Shown here: positions 53,901-63,751 of the stretch, in pieces | How the letters are laid out: each line of letters starts with the position of its first letter | Numbering within the stretch: position 1 is the stretch's first letter | Notes under the pieces: model-generated | Database searches by the model: none | Told to the model about the DNA's origin: nothing | What the model saw: only the letters and a program-made list of their open reading frames with translations | Translations under genes and position numbers: made by a program | Assembly: GCA_030267965.1 (NCBI GenBank) | Contig: BRYA01000376.1 | Location: 31,245 to 95,244, forward strand | Source: Triparma columacea | Lineage: Eukaryota; Sar; Bolidophyceae; Parmales; Triparmaceae | Direction of reading: 5' to 3' | DNA: 64,000 nucleotides

Positions 53901-55182
53901 AGAACTAGGAGACGGAGATGGAGCATGGAGGGAGTCCGTCAGGGCTGTTAATAACATTCATGCTGTCGAGCGCTCTCCCTCGCCTTTCATGCCCCCTAGC
54001 GGAAGGCCCGTGGTCGCGATATACTGCAACGAGTACGGGCAGACGTGGTGGCCGAATTGGTCGTACTCCTCGCACGAGAGGGGAGGACTCGGAGGCTCTG
54101 AGGAATCCGTACTGTTCCTTGCCAGAGAAGTCGCCAACATGGGCTACACGGTTGTTGTTTACAACGACATCATAGAGGAGGAGGAAGGCAAGGACCCAGA
54201 AAATGATCACGTTTACTGGACGAATTGGAAAAAGTACAACCTTGATGATCCCCCTGACATTTTTGTTGCGTGGAGGTACCACCTCTCCCTCGCAGTTGCA
54301 GGGGTTGGGGGGGACCACCCACTCAAACCAAGGAAAACTTTCCTGTGGCTCCAGGACAACGTCCCCACGGTTGGCTACACTCGAGAGATGTGCGAAGCCA
54401 TTGACAATATTTTCGTTCTCAGTACCTTCCACAGCAGAATCCTTCCCTCTTACTGCACCTACAAGGTAACCCCAAACGGCATTGACGTGGAAAAGTATTT
54501 CATGAGCGGCGGAGACGGGGACGGGACGAACGACAGCGGGGTCATGGCGTACGGGAGCGCGCCGAACAGAGGCCTCGAATTGTTGCTGAATGTATGGGGT
54601 GAAATCCACAGGCGATTGATGGAGGGGGGAACGTTCGGAGAGGGCGGGCCGACCCTCAACGTGTACTACGGCTTCAGTTCATCGTTCATCAAGTTCGGGA
54701 GGTCGGGGCAATTGGGTACCACCGAGCAGGAGTTTGACGCCTGGGTTAGTGCAATCAAGGACAAGATGAAGTCCCTCCCTGGCGTGAACTACGTCGGGAT
54801 GGTCCCACACGACAAGTTGACCCGCGAGTACGCTGCAAGCGGTTTTATCCTCTACCCCACCGAGTACCCAGAAACCGGGTGCGTTACCCTCATGAAGGCC
54901 ATGAGTGCGGGCGCCATCCCAGTGACGTCAAGGTTCAGGGACTCCACCTTGCCTGAGCTCACGGGGGACTACGACCTGGGACCCAAAGGGGGGCTACGGA
55001 GCGAAATGGCAGACGAAGAAAGGATAGAATGGAGGCGACAATACGTCGAGAAGGTGGTTGAGGCTGTGGAAAGAGGAAGGAGGGGAGAACTTCATCAAAT
55101 GAGGATCGAAATGAAGGCGTCGAGTAGGGCGAGGTTCTCTTGGAGGGGGGTGGCTACGCTTTGGGTAGAGGAGTTCGTGTAA
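50938..55182 (+). CDS. TPR-GT41 (OGT-like) plus GT4 glycosyltransferase on the secretory route
   Basis: This single 4.2-kb exon encodes 1414 residues. The frame opens at 50920 with TTG; the first ATG is 50938 and begins a hydrophobic signal or anchor (MRTLWIVSILQAAIVFG). TPRs span ~35-280. From ~355 to 680 is a complete GT41 domain: YDFRDHPMGHL with the conserved catalytic His, NYLGFPGTSGGAYYDY, CNFNNIDKV with the conserved UDP-binding Lys, MVDTLVYGAHTTASDFLWAG. Residues ~780-1010 are further TPR-like helices. Residues ~1020-1400 are a GT-B GT4-type domain: YCNEYGQTWWPNWSYS, RGGLGGSEESV, TPNGIDVEKY, YPTEYPETGCVTLMKAMSAG, where the usual second Glu of E-x7-E is Lys. Two catalytic domains in one protein, with entry into the ER, suggest successive sugar additions to secreted or wall glycoproteins; that is inference. 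No intron is present. Confidence 0.88.
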   Translation: MRTLWIVSILQAAIVFGSRVTKENTRTIEYHELPAFHAYNAAVDMDLSDPLGALDLYRTALEIKPDFDDALLNIGSVYRQLGDIDSAMLSYERLLNLPSASGHHRASACNNIGHLKQNIAGKDVLNLKHSVDWYERALTYDESHVDSRYNLGKVLQELGEDEKAKEVYLALLKIHPGHPEARLNLSNYFFKVQDYENAAVHQKIVGYSDEASTITRLSALNNLGHVYRESNYHDLAEKVFMDAYVLSGNTSAYALTNVYTARRTLNKWEGAEELIDDLIQLGKEEIERKMTLMQSNVPITDEEEQSLQSAPPLMPYDSLLLSATSPSHRLLIASISTSPFKSVQRLNKLNEGLAIGNKITVSYLSYDFRDHPMGHLTRALVLGHEKDAFRTVLLSYGVNDGSVHRRSFETADRFIEANAPLPSGGTSVNALSSARQLHLEDVDIIVDLMSHTRGAISLIAALKPASILVNYLGFPGTSGGAYYDYAIVDKVVAPPEAAAAAWSEKLIVLPHTYQANEYNVSSGLCDGGNGEFCKRARKLLKGERENFAVCNFNNIDKVTMTSFDVWMNILRSNSNAKLYMLRPKDPTGSIIVDNLILEAAARGIGRSRIVFMERVEHKDHVDRIGGCDAMVDTLVYGAHTTASDFLWAGIPTFTMHGYGAEGLDGGMSGGMASRVASSFLSNLINSEGQRSVMALEEEVRRLMASPEGTNFLGAMRKDIARSLLWKPHFDNKLITKNIEKGYEIAVELKKARLENMNIVVNSHTSEDDSLGLYAQALSLATEALDEAMKEGKDSEHYQRALRITKRLMTSFGDVSANAHHLRGLAYQGTDMESAIRHVGRAVEMSDGNVIFRYNLGTLWEKVGDGGRAMQEYLEVLRLDFEAYMMNDLGKLVISLPGVDKKQAFDNVCGINEDMITLCGLVDEDVDLNGINIGGLSDEMRTSISGFFLKRAQQVFETRKLYASRLLKVAVTISPEDGRVRLKLGAALAELGDGDGAWRESVRAVNNIHAVERSPSPFMPPSGRPVVAIYCNEYGQTWWPNWSYSSHERGGLGGSEESVLFLAREVANMGYTVVVYNDIIEEEEGKDPENDHVYWTNWKKYNLDDPPDIFVAWRYHLSLAVAGVGGDHPLKPRKTFLWLQDNVPTVGYTREMCEAIDNIFVLSTFHSRILPSYCTYKVTPNGIDVEKYFMSGGDGDGTNDSGVMAYGSAPNRGLELLLNVWGEIHRRLMEGGTFGEGGPTLNVYYGFSSSFIKFGRSGQLGTTEQEFDAWVSAIKDKMKSLPGVNYVGMVPHDKLTREYAASGFILYPTEYPETGCVTLMKAMSAGAIPVTSRFRDSTLPELTGDYDLGPKGGLRSEMADEERIEWRRQYVEKVVEAVERGRRGELHQMRIEMKASSRARFSWRGVATLWVEEFV

Positions 55183-55398
55183 TGTTATTGTTTTTGAATA
55201 GAAACGCGTCATTATCATGTTGAGAAGGATATATTGGCTTCCGTGTCGTTCCCATACATGGGGAATCTGCTGAGGATACTGTTAAGTATCTTTTGACCAT
55301 TTCGAAACTTTTTTCAGCTCACGTTAATATAAATAGCATTACCCAAGCATATCGCCACTCCCCCACACCTACCTTCCCCTCTTCCATATTTTTTGATC

Positions 55399-58300
55399 AT
55401 GTCTCGGAGCCCTCCATCTCGGTCAGCCTCCACATTACACCCTTCCGACGCAGCCATGATCGACGGCCTCCCCGCTGACCTGATGACTGTGATCCCGAAT
55501 GTGTCCAGCTCCTCCGCTTTGTATGAGATGTCCAAGCTCCCCAGGGCTCAAAGTGGTTTAGTAAAGGCCGCCATTATGAAGCAGGTCAAGAGGCTGGATA
55601 GGAGGGCCCGGAAGGAGAGGGAGAGGAGAAAGTGGGCCGGGGGGGACAATGAGAGTGTGAGCACGGTTGGAAGCGAGGAAGCTAGGAGCCAGAGCTTCCA
55701 TGCTGGGCAGACCAGCAAGGTAGACAGCAGGGTAAACAGCAGGAGGTTTTCGCAGACGGACACGAAGAAATCTGCCTCGAGGAGATATTCCACAAAGAGC
55801 TGGGACTTCAGGTCCGGTGACTCGTCCGGCGAAGATGACGACGGCGCCTCCTCGGTCCGCAGCCTCAGCACAATTGAGTCCTCCGCAGTATCATCCTTTG
55901 TGAACCGCGATTCCGCCCCCCCAACGACCCCCCGTCCTTCCAACGCGGTGACCGCCTATGTGCGCTCCCACGTCGACCTGTCCCAGGGCGGCCTCGTGAT
56001 CGCCCGCAAGGACAGCAGCATGGAGGAGATCTCCCAGAACCTCTACGCGCTTTTTATAAACAACGCGGTGCTAAACCCAAAGGGTAGACGCGCGATAAAC
56101 GGGCGCAACAGGGGCTTGCTTAGCCTGCTGGAGCACGCTAGGGTGGTAAAGAGCAGCGGGCAGAAGAGGGCGGAGCTTCGGGCCAAGCAGTGGAACTCTA
56201 GAGAGAGGAGGAAGGCCAAGGGGGGGAGGGACATGTTCAGGGCGCTAAGGAGGGCGTGCCAGGGGTACCTGGCGATGAGGTTCTTGCAGCTCAAGATGGG
56301 CGCGGACATGGTGAAGGCGGTGGCTGACATGAAGGAGAGGCAGGAGGTCGAGAGGAAGGAGAGGCAGAAGCAGTGGGCAAAACAGAGCAGGGACACGGCA
56401 GCCATGCTGCTGTGGAACACGTGCGTAAAGATCGGTAGGAGGAGGATGGGGAAAGGTTGGGGGGCGCTGGTAGGGAATGTAGAGAGGTGGCAGGTCGTCG
56501 GGAGGCTGCTGCTGAGGCTGGCAAAGATCAAGGTCATGAGCGCGATGGGGTTGTGGAAGATCAAGACCAAGACGGCGAAGGCGGATGATACTCTTAAGCA
56601 AGCTTTGGATAGGAAGAGACTAGCGGGCACGAAGCTCATTTGGGGGTTTGCGGGTAAAGTTATGGAGAAGATCTTAAAGGCTGGGTGGGTGGGGCTAAGG
56701 GGGAACATGATCAGGAGCAGGGGGCTGGAGAAGGTCGTCAAAATGTCAACCAGACAGATGATGGAGTGCGGATTCAAGGCCCTTACGCTAAATGTCACTA
56801 ATACTGCATTGAAGGATCTTGACAAGACCACGAACCACGCTCGGGAGCTCAAGAGCCAGCTGAGTGTACACCTCGACAACTTGAGGGACCATGCGGCGAG
56901 CGAGATCTACGGATTCTTTCAGAGGGTCGCGGCGCACAAGGTTCGGAGGGCGTTTTATGTCATGCTTAGCCAGTGCGAGGGGGCGGGGGAGCTGAGGTGG
57001 GTTCTGGGGAAGGTTGTGAAAGCGGGGAGGAGGAGGGTTGTGATGGAATGGTTCAGGAAGTGGGAGAGGGAGGCGAGGTGGAGGGGGAGGGTACTGGAGA
57101 GGAGGAGGAAGGGATGCATAGAGATTATAGGGATTAGGAGGAGGCAGAATTTGGGAGAGGTTAGGAGGGCATTTTATACGCTGCTTAGTCAATGTGATGG
57201 GGCGGTCGTATTGAAAAAGGCATTCTGGAAGGTTTTGAAGACACAGACGAGAAAGGTTAGCAAGGATGCTTGGGTTGAATGGCGAGGTTTCGTGGAAGAG
57301 GAGAGGGAGAGGGAAAGGAAGTGGGTGCAGAAGGAAAAGGCGGGAGTTAATTTGGTGGGAGTTTTGGGGAGAGAATGGAAGAAGAGTCACCTTAGAGAGG
57401 GCATGAAGGTTTGGAGACTACGCATTTCGGTAGATAAGGAGGTAGAGAGGAAAGAGAGGGTTAAGAATGTAGGTGCAGGAATGATCGGGAGGGTGTGGAA
57501 GAGGGGGGGGATGAGATTGGTTGGAGTTTACTGGGAAAGATGGGCCAGAGCTATTGAGGGGATGAAGGAGAAGGAAAGAAAGGAGAAGGAGAGAGAGGAG
57601 GCTGTGGAGAGGGTCGTCGGGAGGGTCGTAGGCAGAGCTTGTAGTAGGGGAGATAGGCAAATGGTTGTGATGGGATGGAATAGGATGATGGGTTGGACTA
57701 GGAGATGTAGTGAGGTGAGATGCAGGGGGGGGGGATGAGAAGGGGGGGGGCAAGAGGCGCGCACCAAAGAAATTTATTTTGCAGCTAACCCCCTTTTCGT
57801 CACTGTGTCGTAGGTTGAACGCAGGTTAGGCCGGGTCGTAAAATTAGGGGAGAAGGATTGGCTGCGTCGGGGTTTGAAAGGATGGAGAGAGGGTTGCAGG
57901 GGAGAAAGGGAGAGGGGGATGAGAGAGGAGAGGAGGGGGATTGGGGTTAGAGCTCTGTGTAGAGTCATGGGGAGGATAGGTGGGGAATTAGAGAGGTGAG
58001 TCGGAGGGAAAGGCGAGCCAAGTGCGATAAGTTTCTGAACTAACTCCCCCCCCCCCCATGGAACTGGAACAGCCGTCGCGTCTCCCTAGCTTTCACGCGC
58101 TGGCAAAACCAGCACCTCCTCCACCTCGACCGCTCGCTTGCAGCCGATAGGCTCGCTTCGTTGATAAAATCCGGGAAGCTGCAGCGCGCGTGGAGGAGCT
58201 GGATCGAGTGCTGCTACTTGACCAGGATCAGGGACGTTCACGGTAACTACACTTATGGGAACGTCAAGAGCACGCTGCTGCTCGCGAGAAAGGTCATGGA

Positions 58301-61016
58301 GAGGGTCGTGGCCGACAGGATGAGAGAGGCTTGGGGAAGGTGGAGGAGAAATAAGACGAGATGGAGTAGGGGGAACGTTTTGAGGAGGTTGGTGAAAGGG
58401 GTCTTGATAGGGAGGCTACTTTGGGGGTGGAGAAGCTGGGGAGATTGGGTTAGGAGGGAGGCGAGGAGAGAGAGGGAGAGGGGAGTCGTGGGGAGGGTCC
58501 TCGAGGGGTGGAAAGGAAGGGAGTTGGTGTGGGGGTTCAAGAGATGGAAGGGAGAGGTGGGGACGACGAAGAAGAGAGAGGCGGAGGAGGCGAGGGAGAG
58601 GGAAATGAGGGAAATCAAGCTGGAAAACGGAATGAGGGTGGTTAGGGGGAAGATGAAGGAGAGGGCATTTGGGTGTATGGGGTGGGGGTTCAAGAGGTGG
58701 AAGGAGGAGGTGGAGTCGGTGAAGAAGAGGGAGGAGGAGGAGGAGAGGGAGAGGGAGATGAACGCTATGAAGTTGAAGCGTGGTATGAGGGTTGTTAGAG
58801 CTAAGATGAATGAGATGCAGTTCGAGGGTATTGGTTGGGCTTTCAATACATGGGCATGCGCATTGGAGGAAACTAAGAAGAGAGAGGAGGAGGAGGAGAG
58901 GGAGAGGGAGATGAACGCGTTGAAGTTGAAGCGTGGTATGAGGGTTGTTAGAGCTAAGATTAATGAGATGCAATTCGAGGGTATTGGTTGGGCTTTCAAT
59001 ACATGGGCAGGCGCATTGGAGGAAACTAAGAAGAGGGAGGAGGATGAAGAGAGGGAGAGGGAGATGAACGCGTTGAAGTTGAAGCGTGGTATGAGGGTTG
59101 TTAGAGCTAAGATTAATGAGATGCAGTTCGAGGGTATTGGTTGGGCTTTCAACACATGGGCATGCGCATTGGAGGAAACTAAGAAGAGAGAGGAGGAGGA
59201 AGAGAGGGTACGGGTTGGGGGCGCTAAGGCTCTGGAGGGGCGGACACGGAGGGTCAAGACGGTCGTTAGGATCAGGGTACTGGAAAGGTATAGGAGGGAA
59301 GTGGGGTGGGGGATGAGGAGATGGAGGGAGTGGATGGTGGGGAGGGAGAGGGAAGATAGAGAGAGGGAGGATAGGGATAGGGGGAGGGACAGGTTCTTGA
59401 GGAGGACGGGGAAGAAAATATGGGGGGATAAAATTAGAGAGGGATGGAAAAGGTGGAGGGAGGGAGTTGAAATCGTGAGGAAAATTGAGAGGGAGGAAGA
59501 AGAAGAGGAGAGGACGAGGTTGGATAGGGAGGGTAAGGTCAGGGCTATAATCAGGGGTCGTTTGAAGCTCCTCTACTTGCATTGGTTGAGGGAGGGTTTC
59601 CGTCGGTGGGAGTCAGGTGTGTTGTCCCTCGTTCGTTCCGACGAGTTCCTCGCCGCCAGCCGTCGAAAGGCTAGGATGGCCGTAGGGCTCAGGGTCCGTC
59701 AGTTTGAGAGGGACGGCCTCGTACACGGGTGGGTCCGATGGGTAAGGCACACTCACGGCTCACTCTCGGCGGCAGCGGTTACCCGGGGAGGCTCCCTGGA
59801 GGCGGAGGGGAGGGAGAGGGCAGTCAGAGCGCTGGTTAGGGGGAGGCTGGCGAAGAGGAGGATGGGGGGGATGGGGAGGGCTTGGAAGGCATGGCTGGGA
59901 CACGTGGGGAGGGAGAGGGGGGAGGAGGCTAGGAGGAGGGGTTGGGAGGTTAACGTTAGGAGGACAGTGAGGAGGGCTTTAATGGCCAGGTACGCGGAGG
60001 CGACGGGGACGGGGTTCGGGAGGTGGAGGGAGTTCACGGACAGGGCCAGGGAGGGGGAGAGGAGGGAGGAGGAGAGGGAGGAGGAGAGGGGGAGGAGGGA
60101 GAAGATGGTCAGGGCCATCATCAGGCAGAGGGTCTACGGGAGGGAGAGGGAAATGAAGGAGAGGGCGATGAGAAGGTGGAGGGAGGGGGCGGAACAAAAG
60201 GCTAGGGCGGAGGCTCGGGCTAAGGAGAACGGGAGGATGAGGGAGAGGGCGCTGGTTCGGTTGGGAAAGGTGGCGGGCCTGCGGGAGACGGGGGCCGTCA
60301 GGAGGAGGTGGGCGGCCTGGGTCAGGGAAGCGGGGAGGAGGAGGGCTAGGGAGGAGAGGGAGAGTAGGGAGGGGGGGGTCAAGAGGAGGGCGGGGAGGAT
60401 CCTCGGGGTCAGCCTGGGGAGGTACTGGAGGCGGAGGGTGAGGAGGGCGCTAGCGGTATGGGCGGAGGGGACGAAAGAGAGGAGGGGAGCCTGGGGGATG
60501 AGAGGAAGGAGGGGAAGGAGACTCAGCGTTGAGGACGTGCTGGACGGGGGGGGGAGGGTCAAGATTGAGGGGTCCGGTAAGGGGGGCCCGGGGTGGGCTA
60601 TGTGGAGGGTTAGGGGGGGGGCAGCTTTGGCTTTGGCGGCGGTTGCGGCAGCGGTGGCGGTTGGGACCGCAGTGGCCTTGGGCTGGGGGGGGGGAGGATT
60701 GGGAAGCTCGGGGGGGGGGTTGGGGAGGTTAGAGAACGGGGATGTGGGAATCGGCGTAGGCTTGAGCTTGGGCGGCATGGACGGGGGCGTGGGAGGAGGG
60801 GTCGATGTTGGGTACCCTTCCGTCATTGGCAACTCAACTTCTGACGAGTTGGGAGAGGATCAGGGGAACTTTGAAGAGACCGGTGGGGGGGGGGAGGAAC
60901 AAGAGAAGAAAGGGAGGAGGAAGAGGAAGAAAAGGAAGGGGGAGAAGGACGTAACGACAAAGGAACACTTCACCATGGAGGAGGAAGACTGGGTCAGGAT
61001 CTTCAAGCTGGCTTGA
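55399..61016 (+). CDS. Giant Sfi1-like centrin-binding repeat protein with C-terminal membrane segment
   Basis: Exons 55399-57714, 57814-57995 and 58073-61016 join to 1813 residues. The frame opens at 55393 with TTG; the ATG is 55399. After ~280 residues of Ser/basic sequence, the protein repeats a motif of about 30-50 residues with L......F..W/W..W (RRAFYVMLSQ, WGFKRWKEEV, WAFNTWACAL, GFRRWESGV), basic and Glu-rich between, which is the Sfi1 centrin-binding pattern. Sfi1 forms filaments with centrin at spindle poles and basal bodies. Four 51-residue repeats (from ~58605, 58758, 58911, 59064 in the DNA) are nearly identical. Residues ~1675-1700 are strongly hydrophobic (ALALAAVAAAVAVGTAVAL) followed by Gly- and Lys-rich ends, an odd membrane segment for this family. 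Long antisense open frames here are shadows of the GA-rich repeats. Confidence 0.85.
58605..59216 (+). repeat. 153-bp tandem repeats (4 copies) in the Sfi1-like gene
   Basis: Copies begin near 58605 (diverged), 58758, 58911 and 59064; distances are exactly 153 bp (51 codons). The last three are almost identical (MNALKLKRGMRVVRAKINEM), with single substitutions such as Lys-Met/Ile. Near-identity at the DNA level means a recent expansion or ongoing conversion. Confidence 0.92.
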
Positions 61017-61220
61017 TGGGGGTTTGGGGTTGGGGGGTTTATAACACAGATGTGGGGTGAATAAATAACGAATATTGAGAAGGTACGGAATAAGAATGAA
61101 AAGCTTTTGTAAAATAACTCCTTCACCCTTTTGGCCTAAAGTCGGTTCCCCCCCCCCCCCTAATAAACAATCCGCCCTCCCCTCTCGTTTTCCCGTCCCT
61201 CTCTTTCATCCTCTCCCTCC

Positions 61221-62475
61221 TTACCCAAGTAGTGGTTGATGAAAGATGAGTGTTTGAACCGCCGCACCCGTGAACGCCACCATCGCCAGCCTGCAGTGTA
61301 CAATTTCTTGTTCCATCGTCCTCCTCCTCTGTTCATCAGTCTTGCCTTCAAGGAGGCCCAGGAAATCCCAACCGATGTCACCCTCAGTACCCTCACCGTA
61401 GTGGAGGGCGAAGGTCGCGAGCTCGATAGACGCTATCGCTAGGAATATCTGGGCGTTACCCTCGAACCCAACAGCCCCGACAGCCGCGAACGGGTCGAGC
61501 TCGGTGAACTGACCCGGGTGTGGGGAGGGTACGTGCCATCCGCTCCCGAAGGGTCCGTACTCCTGTGTGACCATACCGACGATAGCGAGCATGCAGATGC
61601 GGCCGTGCTTTAGCTCGGCCCAGCGGGCGTACTTTAGGTCGGCCTGGATCTCGGAGAGACCCATGGGATCAAAACCGTAGTCACCAACCATGGAGGTGCC
61701 GTCCAACTTTGACGGGGCCTCGAGGAAGGGGAGGGACTTGGAGGTTACCGAGAGGGAACTGGGGGCGCGCTGGTGTGTGTGTGGGGGGGGGAGTGGGGGG
61801 GGGGAGGGGGAGGAGGGGGTAGGGTGAGGGTTTGGTGTGTGTGTGTGGGGGTTGAAGGGTGGAGGGCAGTGTTGTTGTTGTGTGTTTGTTCCTCAGTATG
61901 GTTGTTTGGCAGCCATTTGTGGGTTGCTGGCGTTATATCATTGCGCGTGTCTCCGAAATGCACGTCGCATTTCATATGGACGTGGAAGTTGTGGGTTACC
62001 TCTTCATTGGAAAAACAACAACATCAACAGCATCACCTCCTCTCCACATCTACTTTCCACCTTTCTTCTTGTTTTGTCTTGTCTCCTATTTCTTCTCTTC
62101 TCTTCCATTCTCTTCCCTTGGCCTCTCTTCTCCTCTTCTCTTTTCTTCTCCACCTCGCTCTCTCCTCTCCTTTAACTTACCTTTATTTGATGAATATGAG
62201 TGTGCGTGTGTGTGCGTGTGTGTATGTATGTGTTAGTACTATAGTTGTTATTGTGTTTATGTTTGTAATTATCTCGTAATAGTAGTATTTGTGGGTAAAA
62301 TAGTGGCTTAGCAAGTGGAGTGGAGTGGACGAGGGATGAATTATAATCTCATTATTTCCCTCAATATCCACCGTACAACCACTTTGTACGCAAAATATCT
62401 CCTTACCATAGTATTAGGAACATAAAATGCTGAAATCGAACTCAAAAGCGCTAAAACAAGAAGAAATTTCAACAT
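61221..62475 (-). CDS. Chlorophyll a/c light-harvesting protein (FCP/LHC), two exons
   Basis: Exon 1 (62475-62407, 23 codons) encodes a plastid-type signal peptide MLKFLLVLALLSSISAF|YVPNTM; exon 2 (61769-61221) carries the mature protein, total 205 residues. The join is phase 0 with GTAAGG donor and ACACCAG acceptor. The mature part starts SSLSVTSKSLPFLEAP and LDGTSMVGDYGFDP, typical of FCPs, then helix 1 with AELKHGRICMLA (ExxHxR chlorophyll site), a helix 2 region (NAQIFLAIASIELATF) and helix 3 QEIVHCRLAMVAF (ExxHCR in place of the usual ExxN/HGR). It binds chlorophyll a, c and fucoxanthin-type pigments in the thylakoid. The 637-bp intron is far longer than others here and contains CA-rich repeats and one copy of a repeated element (61889-61963). 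Confidence 0.85.
61889..61963 (+). repeat. Copy A of a ~75-bp element in the LHC intron
   Basis: This ungapped segment shares about 60 of 75 positions with copy B at 62584-62658, including blocks GTTTGGCAG, TTGCTGGCGT and CGCGTGTCTC. Weaker similarity goes on for ~30 bp to the right. It lies inside the single intron of the minus-strand LHC gene. Confidence 0.8.
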
Positions 62476-62834
62476 GGCCTCGAAAACACTGGCAGAAGAA
62501 AAAGATTTGAAGATCAACTTCGACAATCTTGAGGCAAAAAGGAAAGGTACCCTTGAGTGTGTCGTGGCTTGTTGCATTTGTTGTTCCTCAATATGGTCGT
62601 TTGGCAGTTATTTCATCCTTGCTGGCGTGAAATCATTACGCGTGTCTCATAAATGGACATTGAATATATGGCAAGACATGAATTGTGGCCGAAGAAAAAG
62701 GTTGTGGTGATACTTTCTGGCCTTTTTAGAACGCATGATACTCATTTAACATCCCTAACCCTCCCTTCAACCCTCCACAGCTACCTTCCAACCCCCATCC
62801 CATCTCTCAAAGCCCAGTAACCCCACTCCCCATC
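62476..62834. promoter_or_regulatory. Shared promoter region of the divergent LHC genes
   Basis: This 359-bp segment separates the start codons of the minus- and plus-strand LHC genes. It contains copy B of the ~75-bp element. An antisense frame that starts at 62474 (MASKTLAEEK...) overlaps the LHC signal exon and is rejected. Pyrimidine-rich sequence with a CCTCCACAG acceptor-like site near 62779 precedes the right-hand start and may be the end of a leader intron. Confidence 0.5.
62584..62658 (+). repeat. Copy B of the ~75-bp element in the LHC promoter
   Basis: It is in the same orientation as copy A 695 bp away, and about 80% identical without gaps. The most conserved blocks are GTTTGGCAG, TTGCTGGCGT and CGCGTGTCTC. 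Confidence 0.8.
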
Positions 62835-63602
62835 ATGAAGTCCAGCATCCTCTCCCTCCTCCTCCTCCTCCCTTCTGTATTTTCCTTCCTCCCCACCCCC
62901 TCCACTCCCACCCTCAGCACCTCCCTCTCCTCCGCCCAGTCCTCCCTCGAGTCCGACGCAAAGAAATTGAATCCTCTCCTCGGATACTTCGACCCTCTCT
63001 CCTTAACCTCCTCCGCAATGTGGGGTCAGGATTCCGCCGCAACCATTGGTTTCCTCCGCCACGCTGAGATCAAGCACGGCAGAGTAGCCATGGCAGCATT
63101 TGTTGGATACTGCGTACAGAGCAACTTCGTATTCCCATGGAAGGAGACTCTCTCTGGTTCCCCGCACCCTGGGACTGACCTTAGCCCCCCGGAGCAGTGG
63201 GATGCTATTCCTTTAGGCGCGAAGATCCAGATAATCCTCTTCGTTGGTTTCCTTGAGTTTTACTCCGAGCTTACCCCCGGTGAAGGTTCCGACGTTGGTC
63301 TCCCCCATTACATGCGTGGTGGTGTCCCCGGTAAGTACCCCGACTTCAACGGCGTGCCACACTGGATGCCGTTCCAGACTCTTTACGACCCCTTTAAGTA
63401 CTCCACCGGAATGCCTGAGGCTACGAAGGAGAGGAGGCTATTGGCGGAGGTTAATAACGGGAGATTGGCTATGCTTGGGATCACGGGATTTCTGGCGGCA
63501 CAAAAGGTGGAGGGTGCGGTACCGGCGTTGAAGGGGATCGTCAAACATTATGACGGCGAAGTTATGGCACCGTTTGCACCCAACTGGCACTTTGGGGCGT
63601 AA
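62835..63602 (+). CDS. Chlorophyll a/c light-harvesting protein (Lhcf/Lhcr-like)
   Basis: This single-exon protein has 255 residues. A signal peptide MKSSILSLLLLLPSVFSF|LP again has Phe at the cleavage site, followed by a Ser/Thr-rich transit stretch. Mature features: LGYFDPLSL, helix 1 LRHAEIKHGRVAMAAFVG (ExxHxR), the helix 2 region GAKIQIILFVGFLEFYSE, a loop with YMRGGVPGKYPDF and DPFKYSTGM, and helix 3 LLAEVNNGRLAMLGITGF (ExxNGR). It binds chlorophyll and fucoxanthin in the thylakoid antenna. The two LHC genes are divergent but not close paralogues in sequence, since loops and tails differ. The protein ends PNWHFGA. Confidence 0.93.
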   Translation: MKSSILSLLLLLPSVFSFLPTPSTPTLSTSLSSAQSSLESDAKKLNPLLGYFDPLSLTSSAMWGQDSAATIGFLRHAEIKHGRVAMAAFVGYCVQSNFVFPWKETLSGSPHPGTDLSPPEQWDAIPLGAKIQIILFVGFLEFYSELTPGEGSDVGLPHYMRGGVPGKYPDFNGVPHWMPFQTLYDPFKYSTGMPEATKERRLLAEVNNGRLAMLGITGFLAAQKVEGAVPALKGIVKHYDGEVMAPFAPNWHFGA

Positions 63603-63751
63603 GGGGAAAATGTTTTAACCTACTTTTTAGGGACGGGAGTTTATCAGAAGGGGGGAGGGGGAGAACACGGTCAAGTGACAGCAGTGGTTTGGATTTTAAA
63701 AATATTTCTTTTTGATTTATTCCAAGTCGATCACCACACCAACCTGACCTC

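Noticed and set aside
58416..59582. 388-codon minus-strand open frame over the Sfi1-like gene (also 58253-59257 and 60134-60832)
   Set aside because: These are low-complexity Pro/Leu/Ser/Phe frames antisense to a GA-rich repeat region; the plus strand gives the recognisable Sfi1 pattern.
61745..61975. Minus-strand frame starting at 61975 as 5' part of the LHC gene
   Set aside because: Its translation is His/Thr/Pro low complexity without a signal peptide; exon 62407-62475 gives a proper targeting peptide.
62474..62710. 78-codon plus-strand frame starting MASKTLAEEK
   Set aside because: It overlaps, in antisense, the signal-peptide exon of the minus-strand LHC gene; that exon has a clear SAF cleavage motif and a phase-consistent splice, so the plus frame is taken as a shadow.
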